DNA from: Prorocentrum cordatum
Taxonomy: Eukaryota; Sar; Dinophyceae; Prorocentrales; Prorocentraceae
Length of the DNA: 64,000 nucleotides
Direction: 5' to 3'
Assembly (NCBI GenBank): GCA_963575745.1
Contig: CAUYUJ010014627.1
Location: 905,348-969,347, forward strand
Shown here piece after piece: positions 28,701 through 39,990 of this stretch. The position numbers and the translations under genes are program-made. Below the pieces are notes generated by a model. That model saw only the letters and a program-made list of their open reading frames with translations. It had not been told where the DNA came from and ran no database searches. Numbering within the stretch: the stretch's first letter is position 1; each line of letters opens with the position of its first letter.

Positions 28701-30879
28701 GTGGAATACGGCATGACATTGGAAGAGTTTGGCCAGGCGAGGAGCAGCCGAGGAGGCTGGCCGCGCGCCTCGGCCCCGAAAACCACGCATGCGAGAGGGG
28801 CAGCTAATCGTGTTGAGGGAAAACGCCTCATGGGACGTTACATTTCGATCGAGCTCACGAGCCTGTACAATAACGCTGCCATGGGGAAGAGCCGGGCGAT
28901 CCTGGGCAATCCTGGCAAGGAAGCTTGGGGAAAGAAGTCCAAGGCGCGACGTGGGCGGGTATTCGCGAAAAAACCGGATGGTAAGCCGTGTCTGAGCCAG
29001 GGGGCCATCAGCGAACGTGTGCACAACAATTTCGCGATTCAGTTCAAGGGCCCTGACCATTGGGGGCCTCCGCAATGGGTTTACGGCGAGTTCCCACGCA
29101 ACCACTTGCGCAACATCGACGCCCTAGACCTCGACCCGGCCATCTCCAACATGAAGTCGGGCAAAAGCTGTTGTCGTCTTGATATGGTCGTCGCAGAGAT
29201 GGCGAAGCCGTTGCTTGAGGTTTCAAAGCAGGATAACAGCTCCAAGATCGAGCCGGTGCGGGATGCGCGGCGCGAGGCGTTGCTCAACGATTTGCTCGGC
29301 CGGAAAACCGGGCAGGCCCCGGCGAGCCATCGCTTAAAAGCGTCCGACGTGCCATTGTGCGTGCTCTCGCCAGCAGAGCGGCAACGCACCGAGCAGGACT
29401 GGCGACGCTCTGGCACGAACAGCGGAACCTTCAAGATTGATATTGAAGCGTCGTTGCTTCCAAAGGGCATGGTAGTCTCGCGTCCTGACGAGTTGCGGCC
29501 GATCTCATTGGCACCGGTGCTCCGAAATCTTCTCGGAGACCTGGCTCTGGCGAAGACGCAGGGGCTCTTGAAGGAGACAGGCGCGCGGCGCTTTGCATGC
29601 AGAGCGGGGTGCCAAGTCAACGGCCTTACATTGTTGATCAGAATACTGGGCCAGGAAAGTTATGGAATGGCGTGTGCCTTTCCTGTTGGGGGCCGCTGAC
29701 ATGCCCGAGTGTTTAGACGAAGTCGGCCATTCTTTTCTGCTCGAGGCGCTTCTGCGCAAGGGCGTGGATCGCGCCATCGCGGCGTGGCGTGTCCGGGAGG
29801 CGAGAAGCTCCGTGCTGCGTCTTCGACTTGGCGGAGTCGACGTGCCGCCCGTCTGTGTGGCCAGGGGAATCCCGCGAGGATCTCGGCACGGTCCGTCGCC
29901 ATGTGCCGCGGTGATTCGTTGCTGTACTGAGACGGCGTGGAAATCTTGCCGTCGTGATCGATTGGGTTATCGACTGGGCGATTCATCTATGCCCTTCGTG
30001 TTGTTTTGTGACAATATCTTCATCTTCGCTCGCGATGCCAACGATTTTTTAGAGATCCACTCTAGATTGCAGTTTGCGCTCGTCATGGGTGGGTGGAAGC
30101 TGCCAGGTGACCGCCTGGCCTACCAGATGGACAAGTGCGTCGGGGGCGCGTGCGGGACGCAACTCAAGGAATGCAAGGAGAAGCCTCGGGGTACTTTCTT
30201 CAAGGCACTCGGCCCCATGATCAATGCAGCATGCGCATGCCATGCCGACGCCACCGTCAAGAGGCGCGGCTTCAGTGCAGCCATCGAGAGGCAGCGCTCG
30301 CTATGGAGTTGCCCGAGAGTATCGCGGCAGAAGAAATTGAGCCTGATGTGCAAAGTAGTAGCATCAAGTTATTCTTGGTGCGTGGGCGCATGGATTGCCA
30401 ATCAGCGCGAGCTGTCTTCCCTGGGAGCAGCTTTTACGAAGGCGGCGAAATCCGCTTTGCGGGTTCCTCGGAGGCAGAGCGACGCCGACGAGGCGCGCCA
30501 CCGGGCCTGCGTCCGCGTTCTCCGGGAGACGATTATCAAGGCTGGGCTGTCCGACGTCGACGTCTACGTGCTGAGCAGGGCGCGCGGCTACGCGGGCCAC
30601 CTCGCCCGGGCCATTCGCCGGGATCCAGGGCATCTGGTCGGCGCTGTTGTCCGGCGCAGGGATTCCGAGTGGAGCCGCAACGTGACGGGCGCCATCGGTC
30701 ATCGGGGACACCCAGGCCGGTTTGCCCCATGGCGTTGGGAAAGACAATGCGATTCTTATTCTGCCGCGCAAGACGCGTCTTGGATGGATGCCGCTATCGA
30801 CCGAGAAGCTTGGGAAGCCCATCGGTTCTCTTGGGTCGCGCGCATGATGGGGCACAAGCTGCTGAACGCCAGTGTCTGA
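28701..30879 (+). pseudogene. Element C reverse transcriptase and C-terminal region, frameshifted
   Basis: The first frame (to 29699) carries the region before the fingers and SLLPKGMVVSRPDELRPISL, the conserved K-x-n-RPISL segment of LINE reverse transcriptases. After a frame change near 29660-29700 the second frame carries motif A (GAADMPECLD, Asp 29698), motif B GIPRGSRHGPSP (about 29865) and motif C FCDN (Asp 30010, Asn 30013), where the second catalytic Asp is replaced by Asn. The C-terminal part (RRRDSEWSRNVTGAIGHRG, APWRWERQCD) ends at TGA 30877-30879. No RNase H domain is visible, unlike element B. Confidence 0.75.
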
Positions 30880-31012
30880 AGTCTCCGAACCTACATAACT
30901 TTCAGGTGGTTTGAATAGTCATTGTGGTCGAGAGGCGTATACTTCGTTCTCCTGAGCCGAGCAGTTTCGTGAAGCAGCGGTAGGAGCTTATGCTCATACA
31001 GGCCGCATTATT

Positions 31013-31083
31013 ATTATTATTATTATTATTATTTTTTAAAATTATAATTAGTAGTAGTAGTAGTAGTAGTAGTAGTCGTAGTC

Positions 31084-31127
<44 letters not shown>

Positions 31128-31136
31128 CGTGGTAGA
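31013..31136. repeat. TTA then GTA microsatellite, possible tail of element C
   Basis: (TTA)n to about 31033, an AT-rich TTTTTTAAAATTATAATTA, then (GTA)n with GTC variants. GAT-type repeat resumes at 31137. The tract could be the 3' simple-repeat tail of the element or the host site. Confidence 0.8.
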
Positions 31137-31975
31137 TGCTAGTGGCGATGCTGCTGGTGATGGTGATGACGCCGGTGCTAATGCTGATCGGTTCGATGGT
31201 GATGCTGATGCTGGTGTTGATGATGCGGATGGCGATGATCATGATGCCGATGCTTCTGCTGATGATGATAAAGACTCAGCTGCTGTTGCTGACGAAGGCT
31301 GTGATGTTGTTGAGTATGACTCAGCTGTTGATGATGACGATGATGTTGCTGCTGATGGTGATGGTACTGGTTGCGATCGTGATGCTGACGGTGGCGAAGA
31401 TGATGCTGCTATTGATGACCATGATGTTGGTGATGGTGGTTCTGTTGTTGATGACGCTGCTGCTGCTGATGTCGATGCTGCTGCTAATGCTGATGATGAT
31501 GCGAACCATGCTGTCGAGGATGATGCTGGTGATGCTGATGATGATGGCGCTGAATTTCGTGCTGAAGACAATGCCTTCGCTGATGATGATGATGATGGTG
31601 ATGGTGATGATGATGATGCTGGTGGCGGTGTAGACGATGCATCTGATGCTGCTGATGATGGTGATCGTGACGACAATGATGATGACGATGATGATGCTGA
31701 TGCTGATGGTGCTAGTGATGATGACGCTGGTGATTGTGATGCTAATGTTGCTGAACATGACGCGGATGCTGTTTATTATTGTGATGCGGCTCGTGATATT
31801 GGCGATGGTACGTATGATTCCTGTACTGATTGCGGTGACAGTGATGATAACGATGATGAACATGATGTTGCTGATGATGGTGACGATGATGATGATGGTG
31901 CTGTTGATGATGAGGTTGATGATGATGCAGATGATGGTGATGATGATGACGATGATGATGATGATGCTGACGATC
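31137..31975. repeat. GAT/GCT microsatellite
   Basis: (GAT)n and (GCT)n mixture with many substitutions but constant phase. It is probably the continuation of the array at 26521-26857, split by element C. Confidence 0.93.
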
Positions 31976-32400
31976 TTTCGGAGGAAGATGTGGTGGAGCA
32001 GGAAGAGGAGGAGTAGGAGGAGGAACAGGAGGATGCAGAGGCGGATGATAATGATGCTGATAATGTTGATGCTGGTGATGATGATGCGGAGGAGGATGAG
32101 GAGGAGGGCCCGCTTTCCCAACCCGCCCGCTAGGATCAGCCCGCCCTGTTTCCCCGTCTGGTTCTGTCACGTTGTTTCTGGTCCTAGCCCTCCTCTTTGT
32201 AATTTCTCTCCTGCTCCATTCTTCTCCCTCCCCCTTCCGTCTGTCTTCTCGTCCCTTGTGTAGGGGTTTCACTAAATGCACGTGGCAGGTAAGGAAGTCA
32301 TACCCCCAAGGGGGGTATGATCGAAGACGAAGATGACGGGTACCGAGGGTTGGGGATATACGTGTTGATTGGCACGCGGGCAGATGGAAACGAACCGTGT
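31976..32400. other. AGG tract and short unique spacer
   Basis: AGG/GAT triplets to about 32107, then CT-rich and unique sequence holding the inverted repeat CATACCCCCAAGGGGGTATG (32299-32318). No gene seen. Confidence 0.5.
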
Positions 32401-32805
32401 TAACATATTTGTTATTGATGGTGTTGTTGTTGTTGTTGTTAGTGTTGTTATTGATGTTGTGCTTGTTATTGTTGTGGTTGTTGCTGTTGTTGTTGCTGTC
32501 TCTGTTGCTGTTCCGGGAATGTTTGCTGCTGTGGTTGCTGCTGTTGCTGATATCAGTACTGTTGTTGCCGTTGTTGTTGTCGTTATCGCTGTTGTCGTTG
32601 TCGTCGTTGGTGTTGTAGTTGTTGTTGTTGTGGCTGTTGCTGTTGCGGTTGGTGATGCTGTCTGCCATTGTGAGTACTATTACGATTGGTGTTGTTTTTG
32701 ATGTCGTTGTTGTTGGTGTTGTTGTTTCTATTGCTGTTGGTGTCGTCGTCGTTGTTGTTGCGGTTGCTGTTGCTGTTGCTGTAGTAGTAGTAGTAGTAGT
32801 AGTAG

Positions 32806-32838
<33 letters not shown>

Positions 32839-32880
32839 TTGTCGTTGTCGTTGTCGTGGTTGTTGTTGTTTTTGTTAGCT
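32401..32880. repeat. TTG/GTT microsatellite
   Basis: (GTT)n with GCT, GTC and GTA substitutions and a short (GTA)n run at 32779-32806. Frames give poly-Val/poly-Leu or poly-Asn/His. Not genes. Confidence 0.93.
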
Positions 32881-33115
32881 TGCTGTTCTTGATGACGGCG
32901 ACGACTATGCTGTTGATGATGCTGATTGTGGTAGTGATGGTGGTGCTTGGCGATGGCGTTCGTGTAGATGCTGATGCTGGTGATGCGGTTGATGGCCTTG
33001 TTGATGAAGATGGCCACGGTGATGTTGACGGCGTCGATCATGGTGGTGGCGAAACCGATGGTGGTGTTGTTGGTGAGGAGGAGGAGGAGGAGGAGGAGGA
33101 GGAGGAGGAAGGAAA
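32881..33115. repeat. GAT-rich then AGG triplet tract
   Basis: Imperfect GAT, GGT and GCT triplets, then (GAG)n at 33074-33110. Confidence 0.8.
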
Positions 33116-33439
33116 GCAAGGAGGAGGCGGAACAGGAGTTGGATAACGTAGGCTGGTAATTTTAAGGATTGTTGATGGAGGCGGGGAATGAGGATACGGA
33201 GTGGGATGGCGCAGGTGGAGGTGAAGTCAGGGGGAGGGGGAAGGGTGATCATATGATGATGAGTGTATGTCTGTGTGTGTGAGAGAGGCGTGGGCGGGCG
33301 CAGGTGAAGGCAGAATGGTGACGAGGAAGAGGCGAGGCGAGGCGAGGCGAGCGCGCGATGTCGGTCCGGTGGGACCGGCCCTAGGAGGGCAGCGCGGTGG
33401 GGCCTCAGCCCTCAGTAGTTGAGGAAGTGGTGAAGTGAG
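33116..33439. other. Spacer with short tandem repeats
   Basis: Unique sequence with a (GGCGA)n run at 33331-33352 and a TGTGTGTGTG run near 33270. No gene seen. Confidence 0.4.
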
Positions 33440-34330
33440 CGTCGGGTGTGAGTGTGGATGGACGTCGAGAGGTGGATGTCGAAAGCTAAAGGTCGGATGT
33501 TGGAGGCCGACAGGTCGTGGTGCGCGTCGGAGGTTGGATGCTCGAAGCTGGAGGTCAGTCGGGTGAGGTTGCCGATTGTGAGGTGGAGTCGAACGCTGGA
33601 GGTGGAAGGTCGGAGGTCAATGGCACATGTGCACGCTGGAGGTCGGTCAGGTGAGGCTGGTGGTTTGTGGGCATGGGGTGGATGTTAAAAGCTGTATGTG
33701 AAAGACTGGCGGCCGACGACTGGGTGCACTCCTGGGGCCGGGAGATTGGATTGGAGGTCGGTTTGGTGAAGCTGGTGGCCAATCTGAGGTGGTCGCAAGC
33801 TGGAGGCGGGGTGTTGGAGGTCAACGGCTGGTGGTGTGCGCTGACGGTCAGAACTGGAAGCTGGAGGTCGGCCAGGTGAGGCTGGCGCTTATAAGGTGGA
33901 GGTCGAAAGCTGGAGGTTGGAGGTTGGAGGTCGACAGCTGGTTGTGCACGCTGAGAGTCGGAAGTTTGAGGCTGGAAGTCGGGCAGGTGGCTTTGGGGGT
34001 CGATGGGCGAACGTCGAAAACTGGATGTGGAAGGTTGGAGGTCGACACTCGGTGGTGCTCGCTGGGGGTCGGACGCTGTAAGCTGCATGCCTGTCGGCGA
34101 GGTCGAAGTTGATCGACGGTTTCAGGTCGACAGCTGGAACTGCATGTTTGAAGTCTTTCGCTGCTGCTGCACGCTGGGAGTCGGGAGCTGGGAGCTGCAG
34201 GTCGGTCAGGTGAAACTGTGAAACTGGAAGTCGATAGGTGGAGGTCAAGGCTGGAAGTGGGATGTTGGAGGTCAACAGCTGGTGGTGCGCGCCGGACGCC
34301 GATCAGGTGGGGCTGGCGGCTGAGGTGGAG
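33440..34330. repeat. Degenerate ~110-bp minisatellite
   Basis: About eight diverged copies marked by GGTCGGTCAGGTGAGGCTGG (near 33556, 33645, 33761, 33870, 33980, 34200 and 34305), with GGAGGTCGAAAGCTGGAGG and GTCGACAGCTGGTGGTGCGC segments between. Spacing is about 90-116 bp. Open frames are repeat-derived. Confidence 0.8.
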
Positions 34331-34456
34331 GTCGACAGTCTGGACGAGGAAGAGGGGGAGGAGGAACAGGAGGATGAGGAGAAGGAGGAGGAGGAGGACG
34401 GGGAGGACGAAGAGCAGGAGGAGGAAGGAGGAGGAGGAGGAGAGGAGGAGGAAAAA
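34331..34456. repeat. AGG microsatellite
   Basis: (AGG)n with GAC and GAA interruptions, shading into the A-rich tract that follows. Confidence 0.85.
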
Positions 34457-35150
34457 TAATAAGACGAGGAACGCTCATGATACGAATAAGAAGAAGACGA
34501 AAACTAATAATAAGAATAATACTTTTACGAATACTCAGAAGAAGACGACTAGTAATAACAAAATGTAGACAACTATGACTGATACTAAGACGATTAATGA
34601 TACTGATAATACTAAGAACAATAGTAAGAGTAAGCATACTAATGAGAAGACTGATGCGACTACTACGAATATGAAGAAGATGAATAGTACTGGGAGGAAG
34701 ACTAAACATAACAATAATCACACCACGAACATGAACCATACTCATACTACAACGACGACCTGGAATACTATTACGAAGAAGAGTACGGAGCATCATACTA
34801 CTAATAAGACGATCCATCATACCAGTCATACTAAGACTAATGATCATCATAAGACACATACTATTACGAATACTAAGATGACTACTAATGATATCACGAC
34901 GAAAGAGGCACATCTTAACACTAATACGAAGACGAATCACATAATAATGATGCATAAGGTAATAAGATGCATGCCGCGAATAACTATACACCTCATAGGG
35001 ACAGTTACTCATACTTGGACGAATAAGACAAATTGACAATAGTACTAATCGTACGAGTAGTGATGATATGGATAATAGTAAAGATATTAACACGAAGGCA
35101 CATACACGAAGGCACATACGGAGAATCAGACTGCGAATGTGACGAGGCGG
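34457..35150. repeat. A-rich degenerate triplet tract (AAG/AAT/ACT/ACG)
   Basis: AT-rich island built from AAG, AAT, ACT, ACG and CAT triplets that hold phase over several hundred bases. One frame reads Thr/Asn/Lys-rich without stops for about 150 codons. It resembles an old triplet microsatellite diversified by point mutation. A second such island lies at 36641-36905. Confidence 0.65.
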
Positions 35151-35181
35151 AGGAGGCCGATGATGATGATGATGATGGTGT

Positions 35182-35219
<38 letters not shown>

Positions 35220-35265
35220 CTGATGCTGATGCTGATGATGATAATGATGATGATGATGATGATGC

Positions 35266-35297
<32 letters not shown>

Positions 35298-35298
35298 C

Positions 35299-35336
<38 letters not shown>

Positions 35337-35373
35337 ATGATTATGATGTTGATGATGATGATGATGATGATGA

Positions 35374-35415
<42 letters not shown>

Positions 35416-35461
35416 GTGATGGTGATGGTGATGGTGATGGTGATGGTGATGGTGGTGTTGT

Positions 35462-35496
<35 letters not shown>

Positions 35497-35680
35497 TTTG
35501 ATGATGCTGCTGCTGCTGATTGATGATGATGATGATGATGATGTGTGTTTGATGCTGATGATGATGATGTGATGATGATGATGATGATGATGAAGAGATG
35601 ATGATGATTGATGATGATGATGATGGTGGTGATGATGATGATGATGATGATGCTGATGATGATGATGTTGATTGTTGAGG
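35151..35680. repeat. GAT microsatellite
   Basis: (GAT)n with GCT interruptions, a (GATGGT)n run at about 35410-35450 and phase changes near 35370 and 35505-35560. Confidence 0.95.
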
Positions 35681-36208
35681 ATGTAGGAGGAGGAGGAGGT
35701 GGAGGAGAGGAGGCGGCAGGCAGGGAAGAGGGGGGAGGGTGGAGGACGAGGAGGAGGAGTAGAACAGGGAGGAGGAGGAGGAGAGGAGGAGGACGAGTGA
35801 GGAGAAGAGGAAACGGTCGGGATGGTGGAGATGGAGGAGGAGGAGGGGGAGGGGAGGGCGGGAGCAGGAGGAGGAGGAGGAGGTGGATGAGGAGGAGGAG
35901 AAAAAGGAGGAGGAGGAGGGGTGAGGAGGAGGCGGAGAAGATGAGGTGGTATGACGGACGAGGAGGAGGAGGAGGAAGGGAGGGAGGGAAGAAGGAGGAG
36001 CAGGAGGAGGAGGAGGTGGAGGAGGAGGATGAGGAGAAGAGGATGGGAGGAGGAGGAGGAGGAGGAGGAGGAGGAGGAGGAGGAGGAGGACGGGGAGGTG
36101 GACGAGCAGGAGGAGGAGAAGGAGAAGGATGAGGAGGACGGGGAGGAGGAGGAGGAGGAGGAGGAGGAGGAGGAGGAGGAGGAGGAGGGGGAAAAGGAGG
36201 AAGACGAC
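35681..36208. repeat. AGG microsatellite
   Basis: Purine-only (AGG)n with GGAGGG, AAG and GAC interruptions over more than 500 bp. Confidence 0.93.
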
Positions 36209-36466
36209 GATGATGCTGATGCTGCTAATGCTGCTGCTGCTGATGATGATGCTGATGATGCTGCTGTTGATGATGCTGATACTGATCATGATGCTGATGC
36301 TGATGCTGATGATGATGCTGCTGATGATGATGCTGATGATGCTGATTTTGATGATGATGATGATGCTGATACTGGTGATGACCATGATGATGATGACGAT
36401 ACTGATGGTGATGATGCTGCTGATGATGCTGCTGCTGATGATGCTGCTGCTGATGATGATGATGAG
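36209..36466. repeat. GAT/GCT microsatellite
   Basis: (GAT)n and (GCT)n mix in constant phase, between two AGG arrays. Confidence 0.95.
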
Positions 36467-36640
36467 GAGGAGGAGGACAAGGAGGACGAGGAGGAAGAGG
36501 AGGAGGAGGAGGAGGAAGATGAGCAGGAGGAGGAGGAGGAGGAGGAGGGGGAGGAGGAGGAGGAGGAGGAGGACCTGAGGAGGAGGAGGAGGATGTAAGG
36601 AGGTAAGGAGGTATGGAGGTATGGAGGTAAGGAGGAGGAT
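36467..36640. repeat. AGG microsatellite ending in AGGTAAGG units
   Basis: (AGG)n to about 36595, then TAAGGAGGTAAGGAGGTATGG units to 36632. These are the 8-bp AGGTAAGG type also seen at 37125-37191 and 46428-46560. Confidence 0.88.
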
Positions 36641-36905
36641 GAGAAGGAATGATAGTAATATGATGAATAATAATGAAACGACTACTAGAATTAAAAGCAG
36701 AAGACACATAATATGAATAATAAGAAGACGAATAATAATACGACGAATACTAACACTAATATAATGATAAGAAGCATAATAATACTACTGCGACTAATAA
36801 GAATAGTAAGACTCATAATGGTACTACTACTAACGAGACGAAGCATGCTAGTCATACTAATAAGAAGACTAATCATCATACAAATGATGCTTACTAATAA
36901 TAAGC
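36641..36905. repeat. A-rich degenerate triplet tract
   Basis: AAT, AAG, ACT, ACG and CAT triplets, like 34457-35150. No gene. Confidence 0.65.
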
Positions 36906-37320
36906 ATCATAATGATCTGAGGAGGACGAGGATACGGAGGAGGAGCAGGAGGAAGAGGAGACGGTTAGCAGGAGGAGGAGGAGGAGGACGAGGAGGGGGA
37001 GGAGGAGGAGGAGGAGGAGAAGGAGGAAGGAGGAGGAGGGGGAGGGGAGGACGGGGAGAACGGGGAGGAGGAGGCGGGAGGAGGAGGAGGAGGAGGAGGA
37101 AAAGGAGGAGGAGGAGGCGGAGGAGGTAAGGGCGCAAGGAGGTAAGGAGGTAAGGAGGTAAGGAGGTAAGGAGGTAAGGAGGTAAGGAGGTCTGGAATCG
37201 GGAGGAGGAGGCGGCAGCGGCGGCGGAGGGGGATGAGCAGGAGGAGGAGGAGGAGGAGGAGGAAAACAAGGAGGAGGAGGAGAAGGAGGAGGAGGAGGAG
37301 GTATTGAGGAGAAGGCCGCG
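36906..37320. repeat. AGG microsatellite with an AGGTAAGG block
   Basis: (AGG)n with interruptions. At 37125-37191 there are about eight copies of AGGTAAGG. The AGG repeat then resumes. Confidence 0.9.
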
Positions 37321-37490
37321 CGGAGGCCCCGCGCCGCTCTGACCACGACCGCGACGACGACGACGACGCTCTGTGTGCCCTCTCGCGCCAGTGCGGGCGG
37401 GAGGGCGCGGCGCCGGTGCGCCCCCTCTTCGTGCTGCGAGCTCGCCCTCCGTCTCGGCACGGCCCCGGGCGCCGGCGCGGGTGCTCAGGA
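37321..37490. other. GC-rich unique insert between AGG arrays
   Basis: About 170 bp of non-repeat sequence, apart from a short GACGAC run. The minus strand reads Arg/Ala/Gly-rich. No domain recognised. Confidence 0.4.
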
Positions 37491-38130
37491 GGAGGAGGAG
37501 GAGGAGGAGGAGGAGGAGGAGGAGATGGAAAAGTAGGAGGAGGAGGAGGAGGAGGAGGAGGAGGAGGAGGAGGAGGAGGGAGGGAGGAGGAGGAGGGAGG
37601 AGGAGGAGGAGGAAGGAGGAAGGAGGAAGGAGGAAGGAGGGAGGAGGAAGGAGGAAGGAGGAGGGAGGAGGAGGAGGAGGGAGGAGGAGGAGGAGGAGGA
37701 GGAGGAGGAGGAGGGAGGAGGAGGAGGGAGGAGGAGGAGAGGAGGAGAGGAGGAGGAGGAGGAGGAGGAGGAGGAGGAAGAAGAAGAAGAAGAATAAGAA
37801 GAATAATAATAATAATAAGAAGAAGAATAATAATAAGAAGAAGAAGAAGCAGAACAAGAAGAAGAAGAATAAGCAGAAGAATAATAATAATAAGAATAAT
37901 AAGAAGATTAATAATAAGAAGAATAAGAAGAATAAGAATAAGAAGAATAATAAGAATAATAAGAACAATAATAATAATAAGAAGAAGAAGAAGGAGGAGG
38001 AGGAGGATGAAGAAGAAGAAGAATAATAATGAGAAGAAGAAGAGGAGGAGGAGGAGGAGGAGGAGGGGGAGGACGGGGAGGAGGAGGAGGAGCAGGAGGA
38101 GGAGGAGGAGATGAGGAGGAGGAGGAGGAG
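37491..38130. repeat. AGG then AAG/AAT then AGG microsatellite
   Basis: (AGG)n with AAGG interruptions to about 37775, an (AAG)n/(AAT)n segment at 37776-38035, and (AGG)n again to 38130. It looks like a graded series AGG, AAG, AAT, AAG, AGG. Confidence 0.92.
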
Positions 38131-38525
38131 GAGGGCCGAGCGCCCTCGCGGGGCCCGCTTCGACTCCTCCGATCTGAGGCAACTCGATGCTGATGGCTTC
38201 CGATCCCGATACGGTTTTATTTGGGATTCCGATCTAGACTCCGATTTCGCAGCGGAGGCCTTACAGTCAACACGCAGACTAAGGATGAGCGACTTTCCAA
38301 GGTTACCCTGGCTTCCTTCCCTCTTCGGTCATCCTCGGTTCATCCTCAACCAGTTTCGATGGCCAGCCCCGCTCGAAAAACGTCGCTATGGCCTTCCAAG
38401 GCCCCTTCATCCTTACAGTGGGTCCTCACTATGCGGGTTGGCTGGTTGGCACATGGCGCATCCTTCCCGCTCTCATGACGAGGTGCTTTTGAGAGTACAT
38501 TGTTCGCGATGGCTCACCAAGCATT
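38131..38525. other. Unique sequence, possible exon, unassigned
   Basis: Ordinary-composition sequence. One frame reads DSSDLRQLDADGFRSRYGFI and onward before entering the ATC repeat as poly-His. No conserved domain could be named and the frame has no convincing start or end. Confidence 0.3.
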
Positions 38526-38617
38526 GTCGTCATCATTATCTTCATCATCAGCATCATCATCAGCATCAGCATCAGCATCATCAGCATCGTCAGCATCATC
38601 AGCATCATCATGAGCAG

Positions 38618-38649
<32 letters not shown>

Positions 38650-38682
38650 GCATCATCATCATCATTATCACCATCATCATCA
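38526..38682. repeat. ATC microsatellite, insertion site of element D
   Basis: (ATC)n with AGC interruptions, immediately followed by the diverged spliced leader. ATC repeat resumes at about 43660, after the element. Confidence 0.92.
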
Positions 38683-38704
38683 TCCGTAGCCATGTTGGCC
38701 CAAG
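38683..38704 (+). other. Diverged spliced-leader sequence at the 5' end of element D
   Basis: 20 of 22 positions match the dinoflagellate spliced leader. The changes are CCATG for CCATT and GGCCCAAG for GGCTCAAG. It lies at the junction of an ATC microsatellite and a retroelement, as in element C. Confidence 0.85.
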
Positions 38705-38937
38705 GAAGAAGATGGTGATTTGAACTGCCTTCGCGAGGTAGGCTCCCATACCAGCCGGAGCTATCGCGCTCATGTCTTCGCAGCCACATCCATGGGCTAG
38801 CTGCCGCCCAACCCTTCATATGATTTCCCATGTTCTCGCCCTCTGCTGCCATTCCCTCAGTGGAGGTGCTGCGCTAAGGTTGCCCGCGGTAAGACCATCT
38901 GCGTCGCGATTGTGGCCACGGCGGTTTTCTTCGCAAT

Positions 38938-39990
38938 GGCGTCGAGCAGCGGCTTTGGGTCCCCCTAGCCCTACACGTGTTCCCGAACGTCGGCGCCATC
39001 GCAGACGCGAAGGTGACGCCAGCGGTTCTCGCAGTGACCGTGGCACACGACGGCAACAGCGGCGGACTTCGCCCGCGCCAGACGCCAGCTGGGAGCCTGA
39101 CCGGCGACCTCCACGAAACCAACGAGCTCCACGTCCACGGGATGAGCGACGGGCTACACCAGCCAGCAGACTTGCTGGATCTTTTGGAGGCCCTGCGACG
39201 CAACAGCGAGACCGCCAACGACACCGCCAACGGACTGACGAACAGCAGTTGCTGCTGCACGATATCGAGCTTCTCCCTACCTTCCAGATGGTGAGCTGCA
39301 GCAGCACGCAGACCCCCTCAGCGACAAGATCCGTGGGGCACCGCGAATCCCATGGACACACAAGGGTCACCAGCTGGAGTAGCTGCACAACCGCGTGCTG
39401 GATCCGCTGCCCTCGATCCCATCGCCATCGAGGATCGCCTCTCCGCTGTCTTTTCGGACCGCATGCAGCGTGCAACACAGCGCGTGCTACAGGAAACTGC
39501 CGCCATCATGCAGTCGGCCACCTCCGTGTTGCAGAGCGAGCTCCAGCTCGCCATCTCCCAGGTGCAGCAGCATAATCAGCGCATCGACGGCGTCGGCGCC
39601 TGCTTGCGCGACCTGGGCAGCCGCGCGCACATCGTCGAGCAGGAGCAGCAGCAGCTCAAGGCGGACATCGAGCGCATTCAGTCGCCCCCCGCCATGGCCG
39701 AGGCCACCCTGCCGACGCTGGACATGGCGGCGCTCGCCGCGCGGGACAGGCCGCCTGGCCCGCGCCTCTGCAACCTGCCGAGGTCCGTCGCTCACTCGAG
39801 CCATGGCTCGCGGCAGCAGGTGTCGCCATTAGCGACGTCGAATTCATTTACGACGTGCCTGCCAGGGGGTTCTTTCTCCGCGTGTTGGGGGGGGCTGCTG
39901 CCTCGCCCAGGAGCCCTTCGCTCGCCCGCAACTTGCGCGCTGGCGGCCAGTGGGGGACATTCAAAGCGCCCAGCGCATCAGGAGCGACGA
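38938..39990 (+). pseudogene. Element D ORF1-like region
   Basis: A start at 38938 (MASSSGFGSP) meets a stop within a few codons. The frame that continues is Arg/Ser/Pro-rich (TRVPERRRHRRREGD). After a change to the frame open from ATG 39352, residues encoded at about 39430-39690 have coiled-coil character (RMQRATQRVLQETAAIMQSA, QVQQHNQRIDGV). A further change near 39780 brings VRRSLEPWLAAAGVAISDVE and FIYDVPARGFFLRVL to about 39990, possibly a nucleic-acid-binding fold. The plan of disordered basic N-terminus, coiled coil and small C-terminal domain fits LINE ORF1. Confidence 0.5.

Larger units (their letters stand above)
26858..31012 (+). mobile_element. Element C: decayed spliced-leader-tagged LINE-type retroelement
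   Basis: Order: spliced leader, 5' UTR with hairpin, ORF1-like frames (27009-27833), endonuclease (about 27835-28560), reverse transcriptase (about 29100-30250) and a C-terminal region to 30879. It differs in sequence from element B and belongs to another family. At least four frame changes break the coding regions. The 3' end is not sharp: the last unique sequence (GCTCATACAGGCCGC) is followed by a (TTA)n tract. No clean target-site duplication can be recognised in the flanking low-complexity DNA. Confidence 0.85.

Noticed and set aside
26830-31210. Target-site duplication for element C
   Set aside because: Only short GGTGATGAC/GAGGATGAC similarity exists in GAT repeat, and the 3' end is uncertain. 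Not distinguishable from chance.
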